Assembly: GCF_001580365.1 (NCBI RefSeq)
Contig: NZ_CP014480.1
Location: 1,303,008-1,367,007 of the forward strand
Length of the DNA stretch: 64,000 nucleotides
Direction: 5' to 3'
Origin: Kocuria turfanensis
GTDB taxonomy: Bacteria > Actinomycetota > Actinomycetes > Actinomycetales > Micrococcaceae
The translations under genes and the position numbers were made by a program. This document shows, one piece after another, positions 15,986-24,689 of this stretch (position 1 is its first letter; the number at the start of each line of letters is the position of its first letter). Under the pieces are notes generated by a model, which worked only from the letters and a program-made list of their open reading frames with translations, had not been told where the DNA came from and searched no databases.

Positions 15986-17746
15986 TCAGGCGCTCGGCGC
16001 GGGATCGCCGGAGGGAGCACCCCCGCCGGGCGCAGGGTCCGTGGACGGGACGGTAGCCGGGGCGGTGGCCGGGGCGTCCGGGACCTGGGGCCCCGGCTCG
16101 GCCGCCGGGGGCATGCTGGGGGTGTCGGCGGGCGGGGTGCTCGGCGACGCCGGCGGAGCGCTGGGCGGCTCGGCCGGAGCGGGGCCCGGCTGCTCGGCGG
16201 GCGGGGTGTCCGGAGGCGTGGTCGGCGGAGCGCTGGGCGGTTCGGCCGGAGCGGGGTCCGGCTGCTCGGCGGGCGGGGCGCTCGGCTGCTCCGCCGGGCG
16301 GTCCCCGGAGCGGTCCGGGGCCGGCGGTCCGGCCGGGTCCCGGGGAGCCGGTGCGGGACCGTCCTGGGGCGCAGGTGTCCCGCCGCTGCCTCCGCCCGTC
16401 GCGGCGCCGCCCGGGTCGCTCCGCCCGCCCGGGTCGCTCCGCCCGTCCGGGGTGCTCCGCCCGTCCGGAGTGCTGCGGCCGTCGGGGGCACGCTGCCCCG
16501 CCGGCGCATCCGTCCCGGTGCGCTCCGCCGCGGCGCCGCTTCCGCCGCCCGTGCTCCGGGAGGTCGCGGTCCGGGAAGTCGCGGTCCGGGCACCGTCGTC
16601 GCCCGGTGCCGCCGCCCCGGTGTCCGCGGCTCCCCCGCCCGCCGTGGCGATCGATCCGCGGGCCGCGCTCCGGGCGGTCGCGGCGGCCTCCGTCAACGGG
16701 CCCGGGGAGGGATCGACGACGGGCAGGGACGGCACGCCGGCTCCCGAGGTGCCGGGGCCGCTCGCGAGCGCCCGGCCGTCCCCGTCCTCGGCGGCGGACG
16801 TCGACGAGGAGCCGCTCGGGGCGCCCACGCCCGCGCCCCCGCTGTCGGCGGCCCGGGTCGTCCTGTCCCCCGGCCCGCTCGTGCCCGTCACCGCCAGCCC
16901 GGCGAGCGCGGCGGCCGCCGCGAGCGTGCCGGCGCCCAGCAGGACCTTCCGTCCCCGCCGTGTGGTGCCGACTGCGGCCAGGGACCCTCCGGCATGGTCC
17001 GCCCCCGGGGCGGGGGCCGGGCGCTCCGCACCCTCCCGGCCGGCCGTGCGCACGATCTCGCCGAGCTCGTCCACGGCGGCCCCCCACAGGGGCACACCGG
17101 CGAGGACCGGCAGCACCCAGCCGCGCAGACCGGCCTCGGTGTCCTGCAGGTACAGGAGGTCGGCGGTGCAGCGGGGGCACCCGTCCAGGTGCGCCTCGAC
17201 CTCGCGCCGCCGCGGCCCGGGCAGGGCCCCGTCCACGAAGGCTCCGAGCTCCCCGGCGCACTCCTCGCAGGCGGACGTGCGGGGGTGGTCGAGCCGGAGC
17301 CGCCGGTAGGCGGCCCGCAGCCCGGCGCGCGCCTCGAGGTGCAGCGCGGTCGTGGCGGCGGGGCTCAGGCCGAGGACCGCGGCGGTGCGGTCCAGCGGCA
17401 GCGCCTCCGCCTCGGTGTGCCACAGCACGGCCTGCCAGGCCGGGGGCAGCCCGAGGTAGACGCGGGACACGGCCTCGGCGGAGCGCGGCGGCTCCGCCCC
17501 GGCCCGGCCGACGACGCCGACCAGCCGGGCGCGGAGGAAGGCCTCCGGTCCGTCGCCGGCGGACAGGTCCGCGACGACCTGGTCCACCGCGGTGCCGGCC
17601 AGCTGCTCCGCGTCGGGGCGGCTGGGGGTGTGGAGGCGGGCCACGGCCACGGCCGTGGGCCAGTGCCGGTCCCTGAGGTCCTGGAACGCGTGGGGCTGTC
17701 CCGCTCGGACGGCGGCGAGCAGTTCCTCGTCGGTGGTGCGCGTCAT
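15986..17746 (-). CDS. ECF sigma factor fused to zinc-finger anti-sigma domain, membrane helix and long extracellular tail
   Basis: The 586-residue chain joins several parts. A sigma-70 region-2-like segment (about 10-75) precedes a region-4 helix-turn-helix (about 90-150, with LPPAWQAVLWH and AAVLGLSPAATTALHLEAR). A zf-HC2 anti-sigma zinc finger follows, with Cys160, Cys163, His186, Cys190 and Cys193 in the HxxxCxxC pattern. One membrane helix (about 268-286) leads to some 300 residues of Pro/Ala/Ser/Gly/Asp-rich low complexity, predicted outside the cell. Actinobacterial ECF groups with fused zinc-finger and membrane segments are known. The tail contains short repeats such as PDGRST and PAEPPSAPP. 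ACGGAG precedes ATG 17746. The protein would hold its sigma part at the membrane until an envelope signal releases it. Confidence 0.82.
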   Translation of the reverse strand: MTRTTDEELLAAVRAGQPHAFQDLRDRHWPTAVAVARLHTPSRPDAEQLAGTAVDQVVADLSAGDGPEAFLRARLVGVVGRAGAEPPRSAEAVSRVYLGLPPAWQAVLWHTEAEALPLDRTAAVLGLSPAATTALHLEARAGLRAAYRRLRLDHPRTSACEECAGELGAFVDGALPGPRRREVEAHLDGCPRCTADLLYLQDTEAGLRGWVLPVLAGVPLWGAAVDELGEIVRTAGREGAERPAPAPGADHAGGSLAAVGTTRRGRKVLLGAGTLAAAAALAGLAVTGTSGPGDRTTRAADSGGAGVGAPSGSSSTSAAEDGDGRALASGPGTSGAGVPSLPVVDPSPGPLTEAAATARSAARGSIATAGGGAADTGAAAPGDDGARTATSRTATSRSTGGGSGAAAERTGTDAPAGQRAPDGRSTPDGRSTPDGRSDPGGRSDPGGAATGGGSGGTPAPQDGPAPAPRDPAGPPAPDRSGDRPAEQPSAPPAEQPDPAPAEPPSAPPTTPPDTPPAEQPGPAPAEPPSAPPASPSTPPADTPSMPPAAEPGPQVPDAPATAPATVPSTDPAPGGGAPSGDPAPSA

Positions 17747-18031
17747 GGGTCTCCGTCGCTCTCGGGAGGGGGCGGCTGCAGGGTGGTGCGGGCGACCCGG
17801 AAGTGCTCTCGCGATGCCCGGGTCCCTGCCCGGACGGTGACGGCGCGCGGCCGAGGCGTGCGCCTCCCGCTGCGGATCCCCCGATCCCCCGTTCCCCATG
17901 GTAGGTGGGGCCGCCCGACGGTGGCACGGCGCCCACGTCACGCCGCCTTTTCGTTCGTAACACGGGCCCGGGGGTGCGCTCCGGCGGGCCCGGACGCCTG
18001 CCGCACTATTGTGAGTCCATCGTGATAACGC

Positions 18032-18037
18032 TACGGT
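18032..18037 (+). promoter_or_regulatory. -10 hexamer of the Fur-family gene (leaderless)
   Basis: TACGGT is followed by six bases, then ATG 18044. An AT-rich stretch just upstream (around 18006-18029) has a loose dyad and could be an autoregulatory site. That reading is tentative. Confidence 0.4.
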
Positions 18038-18043
18038 GGGGGC

Positions 18044-18523
18044 ATGCAGACAACGGAACGCCCCGCCCCGGACGCCGGCCGCACCGCCGCGTGGTCGGAC
18101 CGGCTGCGCTCCCACGGCCGCCGCGTCACCAAGCAGCGGCTGGCCGTCCTCGACGCGGTGGAACGCCGCCCGCACTCCACCGCCGAGGACGTCGTCGCCG
18201 AGGTCCGCGCGGTGCTGCCGGCGATCACCGTGCAGTCCGTGTACGTGGTGCTCTCGGACCTCACCGCGGTCGGCATGCTGCGCAAGTTCGAGCCGCCGGC
18301 CTCACCGGCCCTCTACGAGACCCGCACCGGGGACAACCACCACCACGCCTACTGCGTGCGCTGCGGGGCGGTCGTCGACGTCGACTGCGCCGTCGGCCAC
18401 GCCCCGTGCCTCACGCCCTCGGAGCACCACGGCATGCGCCTGCTGGCCGCCGACGTGGTCTACCAGGGCATCTGCGCCGACTGCCTGGCCGCCGCACCGG
18501 CCCCGCCGCCCGACGCCGACTGA
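18044..18523 (+). CDS. Fur-family transcriptional regulator (PerR/FurA-like)
   Basis: The 159-residue protein has a winged-helix N-terminus (about 15-90: RRVTKQRLAVLDAV, then QSVYVVLSDLTAVGML) and a metal-binding dimerisation domain with HHHAYCVRCGAVVDVDC and a C-terminal CADC. The two CxxC pairs form the structural zinc site, and the His cluster is the sensory metal site. Family members repress iron-uptake or peroxide-defence genes. The peroxide type is slightly favoured because a YETRTGDNHHH-like stretch is seen in PerR/FurA proteins, but no katG neighbour is present. It is divergent from the sigma/anti-sigma gene across 297 bases. Confidence 0.88.
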   Translation: MQTTERPAPDAGRTAAWSDRLRSHGRRVTKQRLAVLDAVERRPHSTAEDVVAEVRAVLPAITVQSVYVVLSDLTAVGMLRKFEPPASPALYETRTGDNHHHAYCVRCGAVVDVDCAVGHAPCLTPSEHHGMRLLAADVVYQGICADCLAAAPAPPPDAD

Positions 18524-18594
18524 ACGCCCCCGGGTGAGCGGCCCCGGGTGAACGACCCCGGCTGAACAGCGTCGGCTGGACACCGCCGCCGGGC

Positions 18595-20004
18595 TCAGTC
18601 CTCGTGCGGTTCCCGGGCGGCACGCCGCCCCGCGGACGGGCCCGGCTGATCCTTCTGCGCGTCCTGCTTCTGCGCGTCCTCCGTCTCCACGAGGGCGAGC
18701 AGCTCCCGGAGCTGCTCGGCGGTCAGCGTCGCCACGGGCGGGTGCGCGTTGATGCACACCTTCGCCGCCCCCGAGTCCAGGGCGAAGCGCAGCGCCTGGC
18801 GCGACGGCGCGGACCGCGCCTCCAGGCCCGGGTCCAGGGCGGCGACCTCCGCCGCGGAGGTGAACAGCAGCAGGGTGTCGGGGGCCGCGCCCTCCTCCTG
18901 CGGCTTGGCGTAGACCGGGACGGCCCGCTCGCCCTGCACGCGGGCGCCGAGCAGCAGCACCCCGTCCGGGGCCAGGAGCCCGGCGAGCAGCTGGGACATG
19001 TTGTTCTCGAGCATCGCCGCCTTGACCACGTCGTTGTGCGGCGCCCGCACGGCCCACTGGATCTGGGGCCGGCTGATCCGGCAGCCCCGGTGGGCGGGGT
19101 CGATGACCAGGTGGTCGTGCTGGGGGTCGTCCACCAGCATCTGCAGGATCTTCACGGCCGACTCGCGCAGCAGCACGGGCTTGCCCCCGTCCGGGTGGTG
19201 CCGGTCGAACATGGCCTGCGCCTCGGCGGCCGACGTGTAGGCGGCCAGCGACCGGGTCCCGTCGGGCTCGGTGAGGGTCTGGACGCGCAGCGTCGAGCCT
19301 GGCCCCACGGCCTGCCCGTCGGGGCCCTCCACCAGCGTGCTCGAGGTGACGTCGAGCAGCAGGGACCCGGCCATGCACTGGCGGATGACCTCGATCATCG
19401 CCTTGTTGTCGGGGGCTTCCACGAACCGGTCGATCGCCGCCCGCACCAGCGGGTGGACCACGCCCTCGCGCTCCGGCTCCTGCTCGGCGCCGGGGTCCAG
19501 GGCCGGCAGCTCGACGCCCTCCCGCGCGGCGAGCTCCGCCGCCCACCCCGGGATCCTGGCCCGGGTGCGCGGGAACCTCCGGAGGTGCTCCAGCACGTCC
19601 TGCGCCGTCCAGGGCCCCTCGTCGCCCCACGGACGCGGCTCGCCGTCGAGGTCGTAGGTCCCGCCGATCCGGTGGGTGGGCTCGGGCCAGCCCTCCGCGA
19701 GGATCACCACGGTCGCGGTGAACCAGGTCCCGCGGCCCCGGACGTAGGAGCGTTCCCGCAGCTGCTCGACCGCGGGGATGACGGCGCTGTCCGCCTTGAT
19801 GGGGCCCACGGTGCCGGGCACCGTCTCCTGCCCGCGCTGTTCGCGCACGCGCAGGTGGACGCGGCCGCCCTGGAACTTGAGGTCCACGATCATCCGGTCC
19901 CATCCCGGCTCGGTGCGCAGCACGGAGAGGATCCAGGTGCCGATGGTGTTCAGCAGCTCCTGCCGGCCCGGTCCGGGTGTCGGGGTGGCTGGGGTCTGGC
20001 TCAT
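18595..20004 (-). CDS. SseB-domain protein with N-terminal DUF600-like domain
   Basis: The 469-residue soluble protein is of mixed layout. Residues about 10-140 resemble the YezG/DUF600 immunity-type fold (LSVLRTEPGWDRMIVDLKFQ). Two SseB N-terminal-type modules seem to follow. The first lies around 195-330, with AYTSAAEAQAMF and LVIDPAHRGCRIS. The second lies around 335-440, with LLLFTSAAEVAALDP and VCINAHPP. In enhanced-serine-sensitivity proteins this region mediates protein contacts; the function is unresolved. The C-terminus is Gln/Asp/Lys-rich. There is no signal peptide or membrane segment. The gene reads alone toward the Fur-family gene. YezG-like domains are often linked to polymorphic toxins, but no toxin gene is adjacent. 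Confidence 0.65.
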   Translation of the reverse strand: MSQTPATPTPGPGRQELLNTIGTWILSVLRTEPGWDRMIVDLKFQGGRVHLRVREQRGQETVPGTVGPIKADSAVIPAVEQLRERSYVRGRGTWFTATVVILAEGWPEPTHRIGGTYDLDGEPRPWGDEGPWTAQDVLEHLRRFPRTRARIPGWAAELAAREGVELPALDPGAEQEPEREGVVHPLVRAAIDRFVEAPDNKAMIEVIRQCMAGSLLLDVTSSTLVEGPDGQAVGPGSTLRVQTLTEPDGTRSLAAYTSAAEAQAMFDRHHPDGGKPVLLRESAVKILQMLVDDPQHDHLVIDPAHRGCRISRPQIQWAVRAPHNDVVKAAMLENNMSQLLAGLLAPDGVLLLGARVQGERAVPVYAKPQEEGAAPDTLLLFTSAAEVAALDPGLEARSAPSRQALRFALDSGAAKVCINAHPPVATLTAEQLRELLALVETEDAQKQDAQKDQPGPSAGRRAAREPHED

Positions 20005-20216
20005 GCGGTGGCTCGTTCCCGGCCCGCGCGGGGCCTGCTCGGATCGTGGTGGTCTCGCCGGACGGCCACGGGCAGGACGCGGCGCCGCGGAGCCCGGAGG
20101 CCTCGTTCTCCACCCTACCGAAGGCCCTCCGCGCCGCCCCTGCGCGGCGGCGCGGGCGGCGTCCCCGACGCACGGCGGAGGCCCCGCCGTGACGCTCCCG
20201 CGACCGGGATGGTTGC

Positions 20217-20222
20217 TAGCCT
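20217..20222 (+). promoter_or_regulatory. -10 hexamer of the DUF6882-like gene (leaderless)
   Basis: TAGCCT is followed by six bases and ATG 20229. No Shine-Dalgarno sequence is visible. Confidence 0.45.
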
Positions 20223-20228
20223 GGTCGC

Positions 20229-21497
20229 ATGACGAAAACGCTGCAGGATCTGATCGACGAGTCGATCTTCATCTCCACCGAGTACCAGGCCAGGCTGGCC
20301 GAGCTGACCCAGGGCGCCGAGTGGGACGTCGACTTCTCCGCCCCGGCGTTCACCCTGCAGACCGACCCGCCCGTGCGCCTCACCCCGTACCTGCTGGGCA
20401 CCGAGTCTGCCTCGCGCGGGTCCTGGATCTGGTCCTGGCAGGAGCTGGGCCACTTCCCGGACACCGTGGTCTCCGCCGCGGTGCAGGCGCGGGAGGCCGG
20501 CCGGCGCCTGGGCGTGGAGGAGCTGTCCACCGACGAGCTGCCCGTGGCGGACGGACTCGCCCGCCGGCTGACGCTCGCGGCCAAGGCCGTGACCGGGGTC
20601 TACGCGCACTACCCCGCCGGCGCCGGCGGCGGGGTCACCGCGTGGCTGCTGCTGGAGGGCCCCGAGTTCGAGCTGCCCGAGCTCACCGTGGAGCGGATGA
20701 TGCGGGTCATCGCCGAGGCGCTGACCACCGACACCGCGGTGGACCACAACCTCGCGGTGGACTCCTACGCCAAGCTGCGCGGCGCGCACATCGAGTGGGA
20801 CACCGAGGCCACGTGCGTGGTCACCGTCCGGGACGGCGCCCAGCGCTTCTGGTTCGACGACCACCAGATCTCCGGCGTCGAGCCCGCCGAGCCCACCGTC
20901 GGCCCCGACGTGCTCGCGGACCTCGCCGCGGACGCCCGTGCCCGGGCCGTGGCGCTGCGCGAGGACCGGGCCGCCGCCGAGAGCGCGGCCGCCCGCGAGG
21001 CGAGCCGGCCGCAGCCCGCCGCGCCCGAGGCGGCCCCGGTGCCCGCCGACGCCCGGCAGGAGCAGCCCGAGCCGCTGGAGGTCCCCGACTTCGTGGAGAC
21101 GGAGCACGTGGCACCGGAGCACGCGGCGCCGGTGCGCGCGCCCGAGCAGCCCCGGGAGACCGCGGAGCCGGTCGCCGCCGCCGCGGACGGCGATCTTCCC
21201 TTCGACCAGGAGCCCTCGGACCGGGACGTGCGTCCCGGCCGGGTGAGCACCACGGTGGTGCCCGGGCCCGAGCCCGTCCGCCCCGCCGCGGAGGAGGCCC
21301 CCGAGCCGGTCGTCGAGCGGACCCCGGAGCGCGCCCCGGAGCCCGCGCCCGAGCGCGAGGTGGAGCGGGAGGTCGTGGCCGGCCCCGGCGTCCCGGGCAG
21401 CGCCGAGGCCGAGCCCGTCGTGGAGGGCGAGGAGCCGGCCGAGGAGGAGCAGGGCGAGCGGAAGAAGGGCTTCTTCAGCCGATTCTTCGGCCTCTGA
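20229..21497 (+). CDS. DUF6882-like protein with long acidic tail and cationic C-terminal peptide
   Basis: The 422-residue protein has an N-terminal globular domain (about 1-220) with the pattern of DUF6882 proteins: YLLGTESASRGSWIWSWQEL, then VYAHYPAGAGGG and AVDHNLAVDSYAKL. A Pro/Glu/Ala-rich, probably disordered and strongly acidic linker spans about 225-405. The chain ends in GERKKGFFSRFFGL, a short amphipathic peptide with Lys/Arg and Phe that could bind the membrane or a partner protein. The domain's function is unknown. It lies 21 bases upstream of rarD on the same strand, yet rarD has its own -10 hexamer, so co-transcription is possible but not required. Confidence 0.68.
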   Translation: MTKTLQDLIDESIFISTEYQARLAELTQGAEWDVDFSAPAFTLQTDPPVRLTPYLLGTESASRGSWIWSWQELGHFPDTVVSAAVQAREAGRRLGVEELSTDELPVADGLARRLTLAAKAVTGVYAHYPAGAGGGVTAWLLLEGPEFELPELTVERMMRVIAEALTTDTAVDHNLAVDSYAKLRGAHIEWDTEATCVVTVRDGAQRFWFDDHQISGVEPAEPTVGPDVLADLAADARARAVALREDRAAAESAAAREASRPQPAAPEAAPVPADARQEQPEPLEVPDFVETEHVAPEHAAPVRAPEQPRETAEPVAAAADGDLPFDQEPSDRDVRPGRVSTTVVPGPEPVRPAAEEAPEPVVERTPERAPEPAPEREVEREVVAGPGVPGSAEAEPVVEGEEPAEEEQGERKKGFFSRFFGL

Positions 21498-21507
21498 GCC
21501 CGGGCGA

Positions 21508-21513
21508 TACCCT
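21508..21513 (+). promoter_or_regulatory. -10 hexamer of rarD (leaderless)
   Basis: TACCCT lies five bases before the GTG at 21519 and just beyond the upstream stop codon. The spacing is slightly short. Confidence 0.35.
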
Positions 21514-21518
21514 CGAGC

Positions 21519-22451
21519 GTGACCGCATACAACACCGCGCCCGGCCCGGATCCCGACGAGCAGTCGAGGACCCGGGCCGGTCTGCTGGCCGGCTTCGGCG
21601 CCTACGGCATCTGGGGGCTGCTGCCCCTCTACTTCGTCGTCCTGGAGCCGGCCACGCCCCTGGAGATCGTGGCGCTGCGCGTGCTCTTCTCCCTGCTGTT
21701 CTGCCTGGGGCTGCTCGCGCTCACGCGGCAGCTGGGCACGCTGGGCCGGGCGCTGCGCACCCCCCGCACCCTGGCGGCCCTCGCGCTCGCGGGCCTGCTC
21801 ATCGGGATCAACTGGTTCCTGTACGTGGTCGCGACGACCACGGGGCACACCATCGAGGCCTCCCTGGGGTACTTCATCAACCCGATCGTGGCCATCCTGC
21901 TCGGCGTGGTCGTGCTGCGGGAGCGGATGCGGCGGCTGCAGTGGGCGGCCGTCGGGGTGGGGTTCGTCGCCGTCGTGGTGATGGCCGTCTTCTACGGCAG
22001 CGTGCCCTGGCTGTCCCTCGGCCTGGCCTTCTCCTTCGGCCTCTACGGGCTGGTCAAGAACCGGGTGGGGGCCTCCTTCCCCGCCGTGGTGACCCTCACG
22101 GTGGAGACCCTGGCCCTGACCCCCGTGGCCGCGGTGGTCGTGGCGGCGCTGTCGGCGGACGGCTCGCTGACCCTCGGCGCGGAGGGCCCCGGCCACGCCG
22201 CGCTGCTGCTGGCCGCCGGTGTGATCACGGCCGTGCCCCTGATCCTCTTCGGCGCCGCGGCCAGCCGGCTCCCGCTGTCCACCGTGGGGATGATCCAGTA
22301 CCTGACGCCCATCATGCAGTTCCTGCTGGCCGTGCTCGTGCTCGGCGAGCAGATGCCGCTGGTGCGCTGGGTCAGCTTCTGCTTCGTGTGGCTGGCCGTC
22401 CTGCTGCTCGTGCTCGACGCCGTGCGCACGCCGCGGGCCCGGCGGGCCTGA
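21519..22451 (+). CDS. rarD: EamA-family transporter RarD
   Basis: The 310-residue permease has about ten hydrophobic helices. It carries the RarD signatures GFGAYGIWGLLPLYFVVL at the start and WFLYVVATTTGHTIEASLGY, then FINPIVAILLGVVVLRERM and IQYLTPIMQFLLAV. RarD proteins belong to the drug/metabolite transporter superfamily; the substrate is uncertain, and the chloramphenicol-sensitive label is historical. GTG 21519 is used, with a -10 hexamer directly upstream. A strong bidirectional hairpin lies between its end and the convergent metS gene. Confidence 0.92.
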   Translation: MTAYNTAPGPDPDEQSRTRAGLLAGFGAYGIWGLLPLYFVVLEPATPLEIVALRVLFSLLFCLGLLALTRQLGTLGRALRTPRTLAALALAGLLIGINWFLYVVATTTGHTIEASLGYFINPIVAILLGVVVLRERMRRLQWAAVGVGFVAVVVMAVFYGSVPWLSLGLAFSFGLYGLVKNRVGASFPAVVTLTVETLALTPVAAVVVAALSADGSLTLGAEGPGHAALLLAAGVITAVPLILFGAAASRLPLSTVGMIQYLTPIMQFLLAVLVLGEQMPLVRWVSFCFVWLAVLLLVLDAVRTPRARRA

Positions 22452-22582
22452 CCCCGTCCCGGGGCACCTGCTCGGCGACCTCCGCGGGGCGGTCGAGGCC
22501 GGTCCCGGAACGAGCCGACGCGAAGTGCACGCAGCGTCCGCGGGGCCCGGCCCGGCCCGGGACCGGGCCGGTCCGAGGACGA

Positions 22583-22620
22583 GGAGGGCCCCCGGCGCCG
22601 TGCGGCGCCGGGGGCCCTCC
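22583..22620. terminator. Bidirectional hairpin between rarD and metS
   Basis: GGAGGGCCCCCGGCGCC (22583-22599) pairs perfectly with GGCGCCGGGGGCCCTCC (22604-22620) around a four-base loop. It stands between two convergent transcription units and can serve both. Confidence 0.8.
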
Positions 22621-22649
22621 TGCCGTCCCGGGCGGGCCCGGGACGGCGG

Positions 22650-22799
22650 TCAGGTGGTGCGGGGGTAGTCGTCGGAGCCGAAGCCCTGGTCGTCGTCCGG
22701 GACCTCCGGGGTGCGTCGCAGGTGCAGCACCGCGGCGACGAAGCCGCCCCACAGCAGCAGCGCGGCGACGATCATCATGATGACGGCGGACGTGGTCAT
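22650..22799 (-). CDS. metS: MetS-family small subunit of NSS transporter
   Basis: The 49-residue protein has one membrane helix (AVIMMIVAALLLWGGFVAAV) and an acidic C-terminus (PDDDQGFGSDD). Its ATG overlaps the stop of the large transporter gene as ATGA, so the two are translated together. In Corynebacterium glutamicum the equivalent small protein is required for sodium-coupled methionine/alanine uptake by MetP. The match rests on size, topology and coupling. Confidence 0.88.
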   Translation of the reverse strand: MTTSAVIMMIVAALLLWGGFVAAVLHLRRTPEVPDDDQGFGSDDYPRTT

Positions 22800-24586
22800 C
22801 GGGGGTCCTCCTCGGACGTGGACGGGGTGGCGGACGGGACGCTGGACCCGGTGTCGGACCCGGTGCTCGTCCAGGGCGCCGCCGGGGTGGCGGTCCCTGC
22901 GGCGTGCTTGCCCGACGGCGCGGCCGTGCCCTGCTCCACCGTGCGGTAGGAGAAGTCCTGGTCCAGGGCCGGGGTGCGCAGCGCGGTGTCCGACCAGCGG
23001 GACAGCGGCTGGTCGCCGCGGATCCGGTTGCGGTCCACGAAGGCGTCCAGGATCGCCGGGGACGGGCTCAGGTCCGAGGCCGCGGACGAGGCCGGCCACG
23101 GCAGCCGCGAGAGCAGCAGGGCGATGATCACCAGGCCGACGGCGGTGCCCCAGCCGAACGTGTTGACGAACCACGCCGGCATGTCACCGTAGCCCTCCGC
23201 GAGGGTCGTGGTGAGCGTGTTGATGAGGATGTAGCCCAGCACGATCGGGGTGACGCCTCCGACCACGACCATCCACACCCGGCCGAGCTTGAACGAGGAG
23301 ACGGAGTTCAGGTGGTCCCGCAGCGTGGGCAGCGCCGAGAAGCCTGCGGTGAGCAGCATGACGGACACCAGGGCCGCGGCGACGATGCCGAACTGGTTGA
23401 CGAAGTTGTCGGTCACGTCCAGCAGGTTCAGGCCCGTGGTGGTCGTGAACAGCGCCAGCGAGATCAGGGCCATGGGCAGGACCACCAGCAGGACCGCGCT
23501 GCGCCGGCGCAGCCCGAGCTTGTCCTGGGCGGCGGCCACGACCACCTCGACGATCGACACCAGGGACGTGAAGCCGGCGAAGGTCAGGGTCGCGAAGAAC
23601 AGCACACCGATCAGGGTGCCGAACGGCGCCTGGGAGATGATCGTGGGGAACGCGATGAACGCCAGACCGATGCCGGAGGTCGCGACCTCGTCGACGCTGG
23701 TGCCCGCGGCACCGGCCATGAAGCCCAGCGCCGCGAAGACGCCGATGCCGGCCAGCAGCTCGAAGCTCGAGTTGCCGAAACCGACGACCAGGCCCGAGCT
23801 CGTGAGATCCGTCTTGGGCTTGAGGTAGGACGAGTAGGTGATCATGATGCCGAAGCCCACGGACAGCGAGAAGAAGATCTGGCCGTAGGCGGCGACCCAC
23901 ACGGAGCTGTCGGCCAGAGCCGCCCAGTTCGGGGTGAAGAAGGCGTTGAGCCCGTCGGTGGCTCCGGGCAGGGTCAGGGCGATGATCACGATCGACAGGA
24001 ACATCAGCACCAGCAGCGGGATGAGCACGAGGTTCACCCGGCCGATGCCCTTCTGCACGCCCAGCAGCAGGACCACCAGCAGCGCGACCCAGGCGATGGC
24101 CGTGGCGAACAGCACGGTCGGGACGAAGTCGAAGCCCACCGTGATCTGCTCCGAGCTCTGCAGGACGTCGGAGAGGAAGTAGGTCGCCGGGTCGTCGCCC
24201 CAGGCCTTGCTGAACGAGAAGATCGTGTAGAGCATCGCGTAGCCGAGGATCACGGCGTAGTAGACGGCGATGACGAAGCTGATGCCCATCTGCCACCAGC
24301 CGATCCACTCCGTCTTGGGGTGGAGGCGGCGGAAGGCCAGGGGCGCGGAGGCGCGGAAGCGGTGGCCCACACCGTACTCGAGCATGAGCAGCGGCAGCCC
24401 GGCGGTGAGCAGCGCGACGAGGTACGGGATCAGGAAGGCGCCGCCGCCGTTCTCGTAGGCGATGTACGGGAAGCGCCAGATGTTGCCCAGGCCGACGGCG
24501 GAGCCGATCGCGGCCAGGATGAAGACCGTGCGGCTGGAGAACGCCTCGCGGGGCGCCGCGGCACGGCCGGGTGGGGACTGGGTCAT
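22796..24586 (-). CDS. metP: NSS-family sodium-dependent transporter MetP
   Basis: The 596-residue polytopic protein has about eleven to twelve membrane helices. The first carries the LeuT-fold sodium-site signature AIGSAVGLGNIWRFPYIAYE, followed by NGGGAFLIPYL. Other family blocks are SLSVGFGIMITYSSYL and ATLTFAGFTSLVSIVE. A hydrophilic C-terminal tail of about 85 residues is Ser/Thr/Pro-rich. GAGG lies shortly before ATG 24586. With the four-base-overlapping metS it forms the MetPS operon, a methionine and alanine importer in corynebacteria; substrate identity here is inferred. No methionine riboswitch or other leader is visible in the 103 bases upstream. Confidence 0.92.
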   Translation of the reverse strand: MTQSPPGRAAAPREAFSSRTVFILAAIGSAVGLGNIWRFPYIAYENGGGAFLIPYLVALLTAGLPLLMLEYGVGHRFRASAPLAFRRLHPKTEWIGWWQMGISFVIAVYYAVILGYAMLYTIFSFSKAWGDDPATYFLSDVLQSSEQITVGFDFVPTVLFATAIAWVALLVVLLLGVQKGIGRVNLVLIPLLVLMFLSIVIIALTLPGATDGLNAFFTPNWAALADSSVWVAAYGQIFFSLSVGFGIMITYSSYLKPKTDLTSSGLVVGFGNSSFELLAGIGVFAALGFMAGAAGTSVDEVATSGIGLAFIAFPTIISQAPFGTLIGVLFFATLTFAGFTSLVSIVEVVVAAAQDKLGLRRRSAVLLVVLPMALISLALFTTTTGLNLLDVTDNFVNQFGIVAAALVSVMLLTAGFSALPTLRDHLNSVSSFKLGRVWMVVVGGVTPIVLGYILINTLTTTLAEGYGDMPAWFVNTFGWGTAVGLVIIALLLSRLPWPASSAASDLSPSPAILDAFVDRNRIRGDQPLSRWSDTALRTPALDQDFSYRTVEQGTAAPSGKHAAGTATPAAPWTSTGSDTGSSVPSATPSTSEEDPR

Positions 24587-24689
24587 GGTGGTCCTCGGGT
24601 GCGGGAAGTGGTCTGGGGACGGCTACAGGCTAGTCCGTCCCGCCGCCGCGACGCACCGAGGTCCGGCCGTGCCGGGCTGCCGGTCTCGC

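Noticed and set aside
15986..16850. Separate gene in the repeat-rich 3' part of the sigma/anti-sigma gene
   Set aside because: The frame is continuous with the membrane helix and no internal start with a ribosome-binding site is seen.
13433..18025. 1530-codon plus-strand frame covering tRNA-Tyr, yajQ and the sigma/anti-sigma gene
   Set aside because: It passes through a tRNA gene and several well-supported genes. Not coding.
24587..24689. Methionine or SAM riboswitch upstream of metP
   Set aside because: The gap is too short and shows no conserved riboswitch core.
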